This document shows positions 18,996-29,746 of a stretch of 64,000 nucleotides of DNA, piece by piece. The notes under the pieces are model-generated. The model did no database searches and was not told the DNA's origin. It saw only the letters and a list, made by a program, of their open reading frames with translations. Position 1 is the stretch's first letter, and every line of letters starts with the position of its first letter. Source of the stretch: Azovibrio sp. Its GTDB lineage: Bacteria > Pseudomonadota > Gammaproteobacteria > Burkholderiales > Rhodocyclaceae. Position numbers and translations under genes: made by a program. The stretch is from assembly GCA_026414665.1 (NCBI GenBank), contig JAOAIO010000001.1:13309-77308 (forward strand), in the 5' to 3' direction.

Positions 18996-19085
18996 CCGAG
19001 GAGCGCTGCGAGATCAGCACGATCCCAGGCTCGGAACCCGGCGCCCAGGTCTTGGCGCCGGCCACATGTGTGAACGGCGCTCACC
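18996..19085 (+). ncRNA. SAH (S-adenosylhomocysteine) riboswitch
   Basis: CCGAGGAGCGCTGCGA..CCCAGGCTCGG..(CCGGCGCC/GGCGCCGG hairpin)..GGCGCTCACC, matching the SAH riboswitch core; directly upstream of ahcY. Confidence 0.95.
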
Positions 19086-19167
19086 TTCCCAACCCTGTCG
19101 GGCGTAGGGGTCGAGGTGAGCCGCTGGGCGCACCCGCCCCGGCCGCTTTTGCCAAAGGAGCATAGCC

Positions 19168-20565
19168 GTGGCTTTTAACGATTACGTCATCACCGACCTT
19201 GCGCTGGCCGATTGGGGCCGCAAGGAAATCAAGATCGCCGAGACCGAAATGCCGGGTCTCATGGCCATCCGCGAGGAATACGCGGCGGCGCAGCCCTTGA
19301 AGGGGGCGCGCATCAGCGGGTCCTTGCACATGACGATCCAAACCGCGGTGCTGATCGAGACGCTGGTGGCGCTCGGCGCCGAAGTGCGCTGGGCGTCTTG
19401 CAACATCTTCTCGACGCAGGATCATGCCGCCGCCGCCATCGCCGCTGCCGGCATCCCGGTGTTCGCCAAGAAGGGCGAGACCTTGCGCGAGTATTGGGAC
19501 TATACGCACCGCATCTTCGAGTGGCCCGATGGCGGCTATTCCAACATGATTCTCGACGATGGCGGCGATGCGACCTTGCTCTTGCACTTGGGCGCCCGCG
19601 CCGAGCAGGACCTGTCCGTGCTGGCCAAGCCCGGCTCCGAAGAAGAGACCGTGCTGTTTGCCGCGATCCGCGCCAAGCTCGCGCAAGATCCGCGCTGGTA
19701 TTCGACGCGGCTGGCGCAAATCAAGGGCGTGACGGAAGAGACCACCACCGGCGTGCATCGTCTCTACCAGATGCACCAGCGCGGCGAGCTGAAGTTCCCG
19801 GCCATCAACGTAAACGACTCCGTCACCAAGTCCAAATTCGACAACCTCTATGGCTGCCGCGAGTCGCTCGTCGATGGCATCAAGCGCGCCACCGATGTGA
19901 TGGTGGCCGGCAAGATCGCCGTGGTGTGCGGCTATGGCGATGTCGGCAAGGGCTCGGCCCAGGCCTTGCGGGCGCTGTCGGCCCAGGTCTGGGTCACCGA
20001 GATCGACCCGATCTGCGCCCTGCAAGCGGCGATGGAGGGCTACCGCGTCGTGACCATGGACTATGCTTGCGACAAGGCCGACATCTTCGTGACCGCCACC
20101 GGCAATTACCATGTGATCACGCATGAGCACATGGTGAAGATGAAGCACAACGCCATCGTCTGCAACATCGGCCATTTCGACAACGAGATCGATGTCGCAG
20201 CCCTCGAGCAGTACCCGTGGGAAGAGATCAAGCCCCAGGTCGACCACGTCATCTTCCCGTCGGGCCGGCGCATCATCCTGCTCGCCAAGGGGCGGCTCGT
20301 GAATTTGGGCTGCGCTACCGGGCATCCCAGCTATGTCATGTCGTCCTCGTTCGCCAACCAGGTGCTGGCGCAGATCGAGCTGTTTACCAAGACTGCGGCC
20401 TATCCGATCGGCGTTTATACCCTGCCCAAGCATTTGGATGAAAAGGTGGCGCGCTTGCAGCTCAAGACACTGGGGGCGCAGCTCACCACCCTCACGCCCG
20501 AGCAGGCGGCTTATATCGGCGTGCCGATCGAAGGTCCGTACAAGGCCGAGCACTACCGCTATTGA
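19168..20565 (+). CDS. ahcY: Adenosylhomocysteinase
   Basis: GTG start; [67 protein letters not shown]-terminal [10 protein letters not shown]. Confidence 0.98.
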   Translation: MAFNDYVITDLALADWGRKEIKIAETEMPGLMAIREEYAAAQPLKGARISGSLHMTIQTAVLIETLVALGAEVRWASCNIFSTQDHAAAAIAAAGIPVFAKKGETLREYWDYTHRIFEWPDGGYSNMILDDGGDATLLLHLGARAEQDLSVLAKPGSEEETVLFAAIRAKLAQDPRWYSTRLAQIKGVTEETTTGVHRLYQMHQRGELKFPAINVNDSVTKSKFDNLYGCRESLVDGIKRATDVMVAGKIAVVCGYGDVGKGSAQALRALSAQVWVTEIDPICALQAAMEGYRVVTMDYACDKADIFVTATGNYHVITHEHMVKMKHNAIVCNIGHFDNEIDVAALEQYPWEEIKPQVDHVIFPSGRRIILLAKGRLVNLGCATGHPSYVMSSSFANQVLAQIELFTKTAAYPIGVYTLPKHLDEKVARLQLKTLGAQLTTLTPEQAAYIGVPIEGPYKAEHYRY

Positions 20566-20604
20566 GACACACGGCGTGGCGCCGGCTGCTGGCAGGGGCA
20601 TGCG

Positions 20605-21432
20605 ATGTCGATGAATTCCTTTCATGGCCGCCAACCGCGTCCGGCGCCGTCGCTGCGGCACAAGGCGCGGCCCGGGCGGCAGGGGCTGCGGCTCGATCAA
20701 GTCCTGGTCGAGCAGGGCCTAGCCGCTTCGCGCAGCATCGCCCAGCGCCTGATAGCCGCTGGCCGGGTGCGCCATGCCGGCGAGGTGTTGCGCAAGCCGG
20801 CGCTGCTCGTGCCGGCCGATGCGTGCTTGGAAGTCGAGCCGGACGATGCGGATCGTTACGTCTCGCGCGGCGGGCTCAAGCTCGCCGGCGCGTTGCGTCA
20901 TAGCGGCATCGATGTGCGTGGTTGTGTCTGCCTCGATGTTGGTCAGTCCACTGGCGGCTTCAGCGACTGCCTACTACAGGCCGGCGCGGCGCGGGTGGTG
21001 GGCGTGGATGTCGGGCATGGCCAGCTGCATCCGCGCCTTGTGGCCGATCCGCGCGTTACCGCCTTGGCCGGCATCAACTGTCGTAGCCTGACAGCGGCCG
21101 ATCTGGGCGCTGCCCTGCCCGCCGCGGGGTTTGACCTGATCGTAGCGGATGTGAGCTTCATCTCGCTCACCCTGATCTTGCCGTGTCTGCCGGCGCTGCT
21201 CGCTGCCCATGGCCAGATGTTGCTCTTGGTCAAACCCCAGTTCGAGGTAGGGCCGGGCGGCATCGGCAAGGGCGGCATCGTGCGCGACCCGGCGCTGTAC
21301 CTTGAAGTGGAGCGCAAGCTACGCCAATGCTGCGCCGCGCTGCGGCTGGAGGTGCGGGACTGGTTCGACAGCCCGATCAGCGGTAGCGATGGCAACCGCG
21401 AATTTTTTATTTGGACCCGACATGCACACTGA
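20605..21432 (+). CDS. tlyA: TlyA family RNA methyltransferase (hemolysin A family)
   Basis: S4-like LRLDQVLVEQGLAASRSIAQRLIAAGRV, YVSRGGLKLAGAL, LDVGQSTGGFSDCLLQAGA, LVKPQFEVGP. Confidence 0.92.
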   Translation: MSMNSFHGRQPRPAPSLRHKARPGRQGLRLDQVLVEQGLAASRSIAQRLIAAGRVRHAGEVLRKPALLVPADACLEVEPDDADRYVSRGGLKLAGALRHSGIDVRGCVCLDVGQSTGGFSDCLLQAGAARVVGVDVGHGQLHPRLVADPRVTALAGINCRSLTAADLGAALPAAGFDLIVADVSFISLTLILPCLPALLAAHGQMLLLVKPQFEVGPGGIGKGGIVRDPALYLEVERKLRQCCAALRLEVRDWFDSPISGSDGNREFFIWTRHAH

Positions 21433-22261
21433 ACTGTCGATCGAATTCTTTCCTCCTCAAACCCCGGAGGGCGCCGCCAAGCTCAAGCTCGAGCGTGCCC
21501 AGCTCGCGGCCCTCAAGCCGGCGTTCTTCTCGGTTACTTACGGGGCGGGCGGCTCGACCCAGGCGCGCACCTTTGCCACCGTTCGGGAAATTGCCGCCGA
21601 GGGCCATCAGGCTGCGCCGCATCTTTCGTGCATCGGTTCGACCAAGGCTGGCATCCGCGACATCCTCGCCTATTTCAAGCAGGAAGGCATCCGGCGCATC
21701 GTCGCCTTGCGTGGCGATTTGCCATCCGGCATGGCCGACCCCGGCGAGCTGCGCTATGCCAATGAGCTTGTGGAGTTCATCCGTGCTGAAACCGGCGACT
21801 GGTTTCACATCGAGGTGGCGGCCTACCCGGAATGGCACCCCCAGGCCAGGAGTCCCCGTGACGACTTGCAGAATTTCGCCCGTAAGGTGAAAGCCGGCGC
21901 CGATTCGGCGATTACGCAGTACTTTTACAATGCCGATGCCTACTTCCACTTCGTCGATGAGGTGCGGGCCCTGGGAGTGGAGATACCCATCGTCCCTGGC
22001 ATCATGCCGATCGGCAGCTTCTCGAAGCTGGCGCGCTTTTCGGATGCCTGTGGCGCCGACCTGCCGCGTTGGATGCGCAAGAAATTCGAGAGCTATGGCG
22101 ATGATCTCGAATCGATCCGCGCCTTCGGCCTCGATGTCGTTACCGAATTGTGCGAGCGCCTGCTGGCTGGCGGCGCCCCGGGGCTGCACTTTTATTCCAT
22201 GAATCAAGCCGGGCTGACCTTGGCCATTTGGCAGCGTCTGACCGGGTGCGCCGCAGGCTGA
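21422..22261 (+). CDS. metF: 5,10-methylenetetrahydrofolate reductase
   Basis: MHTELSIEFFPPQTPEGAAKL, FSVTYGAGGSTQARTF, HLSCIGSTKAGI, PGIMPIGSFSKLARFSDACGADLPRW, LHFYSMNQA. Confidence 0.97.
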   Translation: MHTELSIEFFPPQTPEGAAKLKLERAQLAALKPAFFSVTYGAGGSTQARTFATVREIAAEGHQAAPHLSCIGSTKAGIRDILAYFKQEGIRRIVALRGDLPSGMADPGELRYANELVEFIRAETGDWFHIEVAAYPEWHPQARSPRDDLQNFARKVKAGADSAITQYFYNADAYFHFVDEVRALGVEIPIVPGIMPIGSFSKLARFSDACGADLPRWMRKKFESYGDDLESIRAFGLDVVTELCERLLAGGAPGLHFYSMNQAGLTLAIWQRLTGCAAG

Positions 22262-22278
22262 CGGCCGGCGGCGCGGCT

Positions 22279-23801
22279 TCAGCGCCGGCGCGTGCCGCCC
22301 CCCATGATGGAGCCCAGCACGCCGCGGATGATGGCGCGCCCGACTTGCGAGCCGATGGCGCGGGCGGCGGATTTGGCGAGCGTCTCGACCACGCCTTCGC
22401 GGCTATTGCCGCGTGGCCGCGAGGGCGTTGGGGCGCCGCCGCCGAACAGGTCGCCGAGACCATCGAGCATTCCGCCCGGGCGGTCCGGGTCGGCGGCGCG
22501 CTCGCTGGGCGCCGCGCTCGGCCGCGGCGTCTGGCCTTTGAGTTTTTCGTAGGCGGATTCGCGGTCGATGGCCTGTTCGTAATGACCGTAGAGCAACGAG
22601 CCCCGGATGGCGGCCTGGCGCTCGGCCGCGTCGAGCGGGCCGATGCGTGACGTGGGGGGAAGGATGAAGGCGCGCTCGACCATGTTCGGCCGACCCTTTT
22701 CATCCAGGAAGGAAACCAAGGCCTCGCCCACGCCCAACTCGGTGATGGCCGTAGCCGCGTCGAAATTCGGGTTGGCGCGCAAGGTCTCGGCAGCGACCTT
22801 GACTGCCTTTTGATCTCGCGGCGTGAAGGCGCGTAGCGCATGTTGCACACGGTTGCCGAGCTGGCCTAGCACCGTATCGGGCACGTCGAGCGGGTTCTGG
22901 CTGACGAAATAGACGCCGACACCCTTGGAGCGAATCAGGCGCACCACCTGCTCGATTTTTCCAAGAGCACCGCCGGCGCCTCGTTGAAGAGCAGGTGCGC
23001 TTCGTCGAAGAAGAACACGAGCTTGGGCTTTTCCAGGTCGCCGGCTTCGGGTAGTTGCTCGAACAGCTCGGCGAGCAGCCAGAGTAAGAAGGTCGAATAA
23101 AGCCGCGGGGCGTGCATCAGCTTTTCCGCGGCGAGCACGTTGATGACGCCGCGCCCGTGCGCGTCGGTCTGCATCAGGTCGTGGATGTCGAGCATGGGCT
23201 CGCCGAAGAACACATCGCCGCCTTGCTCCTCCAGGGTGAGCAGGTTGCGCTGAATGGCGCCGATCGAGGCGGCTGAAACGTTGCCGTACTCGGTCGTGAG
23301 GCGCTTGGCGTGTTCGCCGACGTATTGCACCATGGCGCGCAGATCTTTGAGATCGAGGAGCAAGAGGCCTTGATCGTCGGCGATCTTGAAGACGAGTTGC
23401 AGCACGCTGGCCTGCGTGTCGTTTAGATTGAGGAGCCGCGCCAGCAGAATGGGGCCCATGTCCGAGATCGTGGCCCGTACCGGGTGCCCGTTCGTGCCGA
23501 ACACATCCCAGAACACCGTGGTGTAGGCCTGGGGTTGCCAATCGTTTACCCCGAGGGATGCGAGTCGTGCCTCCAGCTTGGGGCTGCGCTGGCCAGGAGC
23601 GGCAAGGCCGGACAGGTCGCCTTTGACATCGGCCATGAACACCGGCACACCGATGCGGGCGAAGCGCTCGGCGAGCACCTGCAAGGTGATGGTCTTGCCA
23701 GTCCCGGTGGCGCCGGTGATCAGGCCATGGCGATTGGCGAGGGCGGGGAGCAGGGCGATGTCGCGGTCTTGATGCCGGGCGACGACGAGTGGTGCGGTCA
23801 T
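22279..23801 (-). pseudogene. HerA-like DUF853 (YjgR) ATPase, frameshifted by one missing A in an A-run at 22958-22962
   Basis: Frame [42 protein letters not shown]...[16 protein letters not shown]; frame [54 protein letters not shown]...[11 protein letters not shown]. Confidence 0.85.
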
Positions 23802-23868
23802 GGGCGGGCCTGTGCGTATGCTAGAATCTGCCGATTCTATCAACGCTTTCAGGCATTTGAGGTACACC

Positions 23869-24594
23869 ATGGCCGGACATTCCAAATGGGCCAACATCCA
23901 GCATCGCAAGGGGCGCCAGGACGAAAAGCGCGGCGCCACTTTCTCCAAGATTGCCAAGGAAATCACGGTCGCTGCCAAGCTTGGCGGCGGCGACCCGGGC
24001 TTCAACCCGCGCCTGCGCGTGGCCGTCGATAAGGCCAAAGCCAACAATATGCCCAAAGATAAGATCGAGACCGCCATCAAGAAGGGTACCGGCGAGCTCG
24101 AAGGCGTCGATTACATCGAGGTGCGCTACGAGGGCTATGGACCAGGCGGCGCCGCGGTGATGGTCGATTGCCTGACCGACAACAAGACCCGCACCGTGGC
24201 CGAAGTGCGGCACGCCTTCAACAAATACGGCGGCAACATGGGCACTGATGGCTGCGTTGCCTTCCAGTTCAAGCACTGCGGCCAGATGATCTTCGCGCCC
24301 GGCACCGACGAGGCCGCCCTGATGGAGGCTGCGATCGAGGCGGGCGCCGAGGACGTGGCGACGAATGACGATGGTTCGATCGAGGTGATTACGAGTCCGG
24401 CCGATTTCATCGCCGTCAAGGATGCCCTGGATGCCGCCGGCTTCAAGCCCGAATTCGCCGAGGTCACGATGAAGCCCGAGGCCGAAACCGAGCTTGCGGG
24501 CGAAGATGCGGTACGGATGCAAAAGCTGCTCGATGCGCTCGAGAGTCTCGACGACGTGCAGGAAATCTATACCACTGCCGTCATGGCCGCGTGA
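23869..24594 (+). CDS. yebC: YebC/PmpR family regulatory protein
   Basis: [50 protein letters not shown]. Confidence 0.97.
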   Translation: MAGHSKWANIQHRKGRQDEKRGATFSKIAKEITVAAKLGGGDPGFNPRLRVAVDKAKANNMPKDKIETAIKKGTGELEGVDYIEVRYEGYGPGGAAVMVDCLTDNKTRTVAEVRHAFNKYGGNMGTDGCVAFQFKHCGQMIFAPGTDEAALMEAAIEAGAEDVATNDDGSIEVITSPADFIAVKDALDAAGFKPEFAEVTMKPEAETELAGEDAVRMQKLLDALESLDDVQEIYTTAVMAA

Positions 24595-24614
24595 TGCCTG
24601 GGATGCGGCCTCGC

Positions 24615-24644
24615 AAGGCGGCGCTTGGCGCCGCCTTCGTTTTT
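24615..24644 (+). terminator. Rho-independent terminator after yebC
   Basis: AAGGCGGCGC-TTG-GCGCCGCCTT-CGTTTTTG; perfect 10-bp stem. Confidence 0.75.
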
Positions 24645-24661
24645 GCGGGGGAGTTCGCTTG

Positions 24662-25513
24662 ATGCAGCCCCTGCTGCCGCCCTTGTTCGTCTTGCTCTGG
24701 AGCACCGGCTTCATCGGTGCCAAGTTCGGCCTGCCCTACGCCGAGCCTTTGACCTTCTTGCTCTGGCGCTATGCCCTCGTGGTGGCCTTGATGCTGCCGA
24801 TCGTGCGCCTGACCCGGGCGCCCTGGCCGAAATCGCCGTGCCAATGGCTGCACATTGGCGTGACCGGGGTGCTGCTCCACGGTTGCTACCTGGGAGGCGT
24901 GTTTACCGCCATCCATCAGGGCCTGCCGGCCGGGGTGACGGCCCTGGTGGTGGGCCTGCAGCCCCTGCTCACGGCCCTGGCCGCCGGCGGGCTGCTCGGC
25001 GAGCAGGTCTTGCCCCGCCAATGGCTGGGCCTGGCTCTGGGCTTCTTGGGCGTCGGCTTGGTGGTGTCCGACAAGCTAGCTGGCGGCGCGGCGGCCAGCA
25101 TGTTTCTGCCGGCCCTGGTGGCCCTGGCCGGCATCACCTTCGGCACCTTGTACCAGAAGCGTTTCTGCGCCCGCTTCGATCTGCGCACCGGCTCGGTGCT
25201 CCAGTTCGTGCCGGCGGCGCTGTGCACGCTGCCGCTGGCCTTGGCCACCGAAACCATGGCGGTGGACTGGCAAGCTGAGTTCATCTTCGCGCTCATGTGG
25301 CTGGTGCTAGTGCTGTCGATTGGCGCCATCACGCTCTTCAATCTGTTGATCCGCCAGGGTAGCGCCGTGCATGTGACGCGGCTCTTTTATCTGACGCCGC
25401 CGACCACGGCGCTCATCGCCTGGGGGCTGTTCGGCGAAACCTTGGCGCCTTTGGCCTTGGCCGGCATGGGCTTGGCGGCGCTGGGCGTCTATCTGGCAAG
25501 AGGCAAGGCATGA
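24662..25513 (+). CDS. EamA/DMT family transporter
   Basis: Multi-[42 protein letters not shown]. Confidence 0.88.
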   Translation: MQPLLPPLFVLLWSTGFIGAKFGLPYAEPLTFLLWRYALVVALMLPIVRLTRAPWPKSPCQWLHIGVTGVLLHGCYLGGVFTAIHQGLPAGVTALVVGLQPLLTALAAGGLLGEQVLPRQWLGLALGFLGVGLVVSDKLAGGAAASMFLPALVALAGITFGTLYQKRFCARFDLRTGSVLQFVPAALCTLPLALATETMAVDWQAEFIFALMWLVLVLSIGAITLFNLLIRQGSAVHVTRLFYLTPPTTALIAWGLFGETLAPLALAGMGLAALGVYLARGKA

Positions 25514-26040
25514 CGAGGATTCTGGGCATCGACCCGGGCTTGCGGGTGACCGGCTTTGGCGTGATCGACAAGGACGGCAGCCAGCTCCGCTATGTGGCGA
25601 GCGGCTGCATTCGGACCTGCGACCGGGAAACCCTACCGCAGCGCATCGCTACCTTGTTCAACGGCATTGGCGAGGTGATGGCGACCTACCAGCCCGATGC
25701 GGCGGCGGTGGAAATCGTGTTCGTGAACGTCAATCCGCAATCGACCCTGCTCCTTGGCCAGGCCCGCGGCGCGGCGCTCTCGGCTTTGGCGCAGGGCGGG
25801 CTGCCGGTGGCGGAATACACGGCGCTGCAAGTAAAGCAGGCGGTGGTGGGGCACGGCAAGGCGGCCAAGGCGCAGGTGCAGCACATGGTGGTGCGGCTGC
25901 TCCAGCTCGCCGGCACGCCGGCGGCCGATGCGGCCGATGCGCTTGCCTGTGCCATCTGTCACGCGCACGGCGGGTTGGGCGGCATGGCGGCGCTAGGCGG
26001 CCGCGCGTATCGCGTCCGTAACGGCCGCCTGATAGGATGA
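25510..26040 (+). CDS. ruvC: Holliday junction endodeoxyribonuclease RuvC
   Basis: [20 protein letters not shown].., [27 protein letters not shown]. Confidence 0.97.
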   Translation: MTRILGIDPGLRVTGFGVIDKDGSQLRYVASGCIRTCDRETLPQRIATLFNGIGEVMATYQPDAAAVEIVFVNVNPQSTLLLGQARGAALSALAQGGLPVAEYTALQVKQAVVGHGKAAKAQVQHMVVRLLQLAGTPAADAADALACAICHAHGGLGGMAALGGRAYRVRNGRLIG

Positions 26041-26044
26041 TGCC

Positions 26045-26992
26045 ATGCAGCCTGCCGAACCGACCCTAAGCCGTTTTGCCAATCCTTTGGCCAAGTATCT
26101 GGCCGCTACTCGGCCGGCTTTTCTTGGCGTGACCTTGGTAGCCTGCTTGATCGGCTTTGCCTCGGCGCGCCTCAATGGTTTTGCCGTCCTACTCGATAAG
26201 GCATGGGTGACGCTGTGCTTTGCCCTCGTGGCGCACGCCGGGGTGAATGTCATCAACGATTACTACGACGCCTTGAATGGCTCGGATGCGGCCAATACCG
26301 GGCGCATCTTTCCCTTTACTGGCGGCAGCCGCTTCATCCAGAACGGGGTGTTGAGCCTACGCGCCACCGCCGGCTTCGGCTACGGTCTCTTGCTGGCCGT
26401 GATTCCCGCCGGCCTGTGGTTGATGCAGGTGTCGAGTCCCGACTTGTTCTGGATCGGCCTCGGCGGGCTCTTGGTCGGCTGGGCCTATTCGGCGCCGCCG
26501 TTGAAACTCATGGCCAGGGGCTTGGGCGAGTTGGCCATCGTGGCGGGCTGGCTGTTCGTGGTGGTCGGCGCCGACATGGTGCTGCGCGGTGGCTTTGCCT
26601 TGCAGCCATGGCTAGCGGGCCTACCCTATGCGCTGTTGGTGGCCAACATTCTCTTCATCAACCAGTTTCCCGATTGCGAGGCCGATGCGCTCGCCGGCAA
26701 GCGCACCTTGGTCGTGCGCTTAGGGCCGGGCGAGGCGCGCTGGGGCTATCTCGCCATCGCTGCTGGCGCCTATGGGCTGTTGCTCTTTTTCGTGGCGCGC
26801 AATCTGTTGCCGATCTATGCCGCGGCGGGAGCCTTGGCCTTGCCGCTCTCCTTCAAGGCGGCGCGTCAGTTGCTGACCCATGCCGCCGAGCCGGGGCGGC
26901 TGGCGCCGGCCATCAAGCTTTCCATCCTTGCCGCCCATGCGAGCGGGCTGCTGCTTGCGGCGGGGCTTTACTTTGCGGGGCAATTGCCATGA
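26045..26992 (+). CDS. UbiA-family prenyltransferase (MenA-like)
   Basis: Multi-TM with [18 protein letters not shown] and [22 protein letters not shown]. Confidence 0.85.
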   Translation: MQPAEPTLSRFANPLAKYLAATRPAFLGVTLVACLIGFASARLNGFAVLLDKAWVTLCFALVAHAGVNVINDYYDALNGSDAANTGRIFPFTGGSRFIQNGVLSLRATAGFGYGLLLAVIPAGLWLMQVSSPDLFWIGLGGLLVGWAYSAPPLKLMARGLGELAIVAGWLFVVVGADMVLRGGFALQPWLAGLPYALLVANILFINQFPDCEADALAGKRTLVVRLGPGEARWGYLAIAAGAYGLLLFFVARNLLPIYAAAGALALPLSFKAARQLLTHAAEPGRLAPAIKLSILAAHASGLLLAAGLYFAGQLP

Positions 26993-27576
26993 TTGGACGT
27001 CTTTCGGGCCGCCTGGCCGAGAAAAACCCACCGCAGATCTTGATCGACGTAGGCGGCGTCGGCTATGAGCTGGATGTGCCGATGAGCACGTTCTACCACT
27101 TGCCGGCGCTGGGTGAGCCGGTGACGCTGCTCATCCATCATGCCGTACGCGAGGACGGGCATTTTCTTTATGGCTTTACCACGCCCGAGGAACGGGCCGC
27201 TTTCCGCCAGCTGCTGAAGATTTCCGGGGTGGGCGCCCGCATCGCCTTGGCGGTGCTCTCCGGCCTGTCAGTACAAGATCTGGCCAGCGCCGTGGCGCGC
27301 CAGGAGGCGGGCTGGCTCACCCGGATTCCGGGCATCGGCAAGAAGACCGCCGAGCGCCTGCTGCTCGAACTCAAGGGCAAGCTGCCCACGGCGCCGGGAG
27401 GGGCGGCCCCGGCTCCCGGGGCGCTGCCGGCCGGGGATGGGGAGGACGTGCTGCATGCCCTGCTCGCCTTGGGCTACCACGAGAAAGAAGCGCTCGCCGC
27501 CCTGAAAACCCTCCCGCCCGGCCTGACTACCGCCGAGGGCATTCGCCAGGCGCTCAAGATCCTGGGCAAATTCTGA
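26989..27576 (+). CDS. ruvA: Holliday junction DNA helicase RuvA
   Basis: [65 protein letters not shown]. Confidence 0.97.
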   Translation: MIGRLSGRLAEKNPPQILIDVGGVGYELDVPMSTFYHLPALGEPVTLLIHHAVREDGHFLYGFTTPEERAAFRQLLKISGVGARIALAVLSGLSVQDLASAVARQEAGWLTRIPGIGKKTAERLLLELKGKLPTAPGGAAPAPGALPAGDGEDVLHALLALGYHEKEALAALKTLPPGLTTAEGIRQALKILGKF

Positions 27577-27586
27577 AGGCAAGTCC

Positions 27587-28636
27587 ATGCATTACGGTCC
27601 TAAGAACCTGGCGCGCATCAGCTTGATCGCGCTGCTCATCCTCGGCTGTCTCTATGTGCTTTATCCGTTCCTGGCCGCGGTCCTGTTCGCCGCCGTGGTG
27701 TGCGTCACGACCTGGCCGGCTTACACATGGCTGCACGTCCGCACCGGTCGGCGCGATGGGCTTGCTGCCACGCTCATGACGGTGGGCTTGCTGCTGGGCA
27801 TGGTGGTGCCCACTATCTTTCTTGCGGCGGGTCTTGGGGATGCCGTGAATCTGCTGGTAGACAAGGTCCGCCCCTGGCTGCATGACGGTATCGGCGAGCC
27901 GCCCGATTGGGTCGTGAGTCTGCCGCTGGTGGGGGAACAGATCGTCGAATATTGGCACCGGCTCGCCGAGAGCCGCGAGGAGGTGATGAAGCTCTTGCGT
28001 CAGGCCTACGAGCCGGCGCGCGGCATGGCGCTTGCGAGCATCGGCTTCGTTGGCAATGGCATTTTGCAACTGGTGCTGGTGATCTTCATCGGCTTCTTTT
28101 TCTATCGGGATGGCGAGCGTCTCGCCCATCGCTTGGGGGACGCGGCGCGGCGCCTGGGCGGCGAGCTGGGAAGCGAAATGCTGCAGCTGGCGCGTAGCAC
28201 CGTGACCGGGGTCATGGTCGGCATCGTCGGCACGGCTTTGGCGCAGGCCTTGGTGGCGCTCATCGGGTTTTGGGTGGCTGGGGTGCCGGGCGCCATCCTG
28301 CTGGCCGCCGCCACGTTTTTCTTGTCGATGATTCCGGTCGGTCCGCCGTTGATCTGGGGCGGCGCCGCCTTCTGGCTCTATGACCAGGGCGAGATGGGTT
28401 GGGCGCTCTTCATGGTGATTTACGGCGTCTTGGTGATCAGCAGCGTGGATAACCTGGTCAAGCCCATCCTCATTTCCCGCAGCGCCAGCCTGCCCATCCT
28501 GCTCATCGCCCTGGGGGTGTTCGGCGGCATCTTGGCTTTTGGCTTCATCGGCATCTTCCTTGGGCCGACCTTGCTGGCGCTCGCGCACGTGCTGTTCATG
28601 CGCTGGATGCACCGGCCCGACTTGGACGACAACTAA
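27587..28636 (+). CDS. AI-2E family transporter (PerM-like)
   Basis: Multi-[65 protein letters not shown]. Confidence 0.88.
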   Translation: MHYGPKNLARISLIALLILGCLYVLYPFLAAVLFAAVVCVTTWPAYTWLHVRTGRRDGLAATLMTVGLLLGMVVPTIFLAAGLGDAVNLLVDKVRPWLHDGIGEPPDWVVSLPLVGEQIVEYWHRLAESREEVMKLLRQAYEPARGMALASIGFVGNGILQLVLVIFIGFFFYRDGERLAHRLGDAARRLGGELGSEMLQLARSTVTGVMVGIVGTALAQALVALIGFWVAGVPGAILLAAATFFLSMIPVGPPLIWGGAAFWLYDQGEMGWALFMVIYGVLVISSVDNLVKPILISRSASLPILLIALGVFGGILAFGFIGIFLGPTLLALAHVLFMRWMHRPDLDDN

Positions 28637-28643
28637 AACCGCC

Positions 28644-29720
28644 ATGATCGAAACCGACGACCTCGCTCCTTTGCCCGGCGCCGAGCGGCTCATCTCGGCC
28701 CAATCCCGCTCCGCCCAGGAAGAGGCGCTAGAGCGTGCCCTGCGCCCGAAGCGTCTGGCCGACTACACCGGCCAGCAGAAGATCCGCGAGCAGCTGGAAA
28801 TCTTCATCCAGGCGGCCAGGAACCGGGGCGAATGCCTCGACCACGTGCTGCTGTTCGGCCCGCCGGGCCTGGGTAAGACCACGCTCGCCCACATCCTCGC
28901 CCAGGAAATGGGAGGGAACCTGCGCCAGACCTCGGGCCCGGTGCTGGAACGGGCCGGCGACCTGGCGGCCCTGCTCACCAACCTGGAACCGCACGACATT
29001 CTGTTCATCGACGAAATCCACCGCCTCTCCCCGGTGGTGGAGGAAATCCTCTACCCGGCCATGGAGGATTATCAGATCGACATCATGATCGGCGAGGGCC
29101 CGGCGGCGCGCTCGGTGAAGCTCGATCTACCGCCCTTCACGCTGGTGGGCGCCACCACGCGTGCCGGGATGCTCACCAATCCCTTGCGCGACCGTTTCGG
29201 CATCGTGGCTCGCCTGGAGTTCTATACGCCGGCGGAATTGCAGCAGATCGTCAGCCGTTCGGCGCAGCTACTCAATGCCCCCGTAGACCCGGAAGGCGCG
29301 CTCGAAATCGCGCGTCGCTCGCGCGGCACGCCACGCATCGCCAATCGCTTGCTGCGCCGGGTGCGCGACTATGCTGAGGTGAAGGGCAACGGCCGCATCA
29401 CCCGGGCTACGGCGGATGCGGCGCTCGCCATGCTCGACGTGGACTCGGCCGGCCTTGATCTGATGGACAGAAAGCTCTTATCCGCCGTCATCGACAAATT
29501 CGGCGGCGGTCCGGTGGGAGTGGATAACCTGGCGGCGGCCATTGGCGAATCCCGCGACACCATCGAAGACGTGCTCGAACCCTATCTCATCCAGCAGGGC
29601 TACTTGCAGCGCACGCTGCGCGGCCGCATCGCTACGCCGGCCATCTACCGCCACCTTGGCCTCGCGGCGCCCGCCGTCTCGGGAGCCGCCGCCACGCCTG
29701 CGCTCTGGGACGAGCCTTGA
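28644..29720 (+). CDS. ruvB: Holliday junction DNA helicase RuvB
   Basis: [63 protein letters not shown]. Confidence 0.98.
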   Translation: MIETDDLAPLPGAERLISAQSRSAQEEALERALRPKRLADYTGQQKIREQLEIFIQAARNRGECLDHVLLFGPPGLGKTTLAHILAQEMGGNLRQTSGPVLERAGDLAALLTNLEPHDILFIDEIHRLSPVVEEILYPAMEDYQIDIMIGEGPAARSVKLDLPPFTLVGATTRAGMLTNPLRDRFGIVARLEFYTPAELQQIVSRSAQLLNAPVDPEGALEIARRSRGTPRIANRLLRRVRDYAEVKGNGRITRATADAALAMLDVDSAGLDLMDRKLLSAVIDKFGGGPVGVDNLAAAIGESRDTIEDVLEPYLIQQGYLQRTLRGRIATPAIYRHLGLAAPAVSGAAATPALWDEP

Positions 29721-29746
29721 TGTGGCATAAGCGCCGGCCGCGCGGC

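Noticed and set aside
19081-20700. 539-aa antisense ORF opposite ahcY
   Set aside because: His/Gly/Arg/Asp-rich shadow translation of a highly conserved gene, and it also covers part of the riboswitch leader.
27554-28693. 379-aa antisense ORF opposite the AI-2E transporter gene
   Set aside because: Low-complexity Gln/His/Asp-rich shadow of a membrane protein gene.
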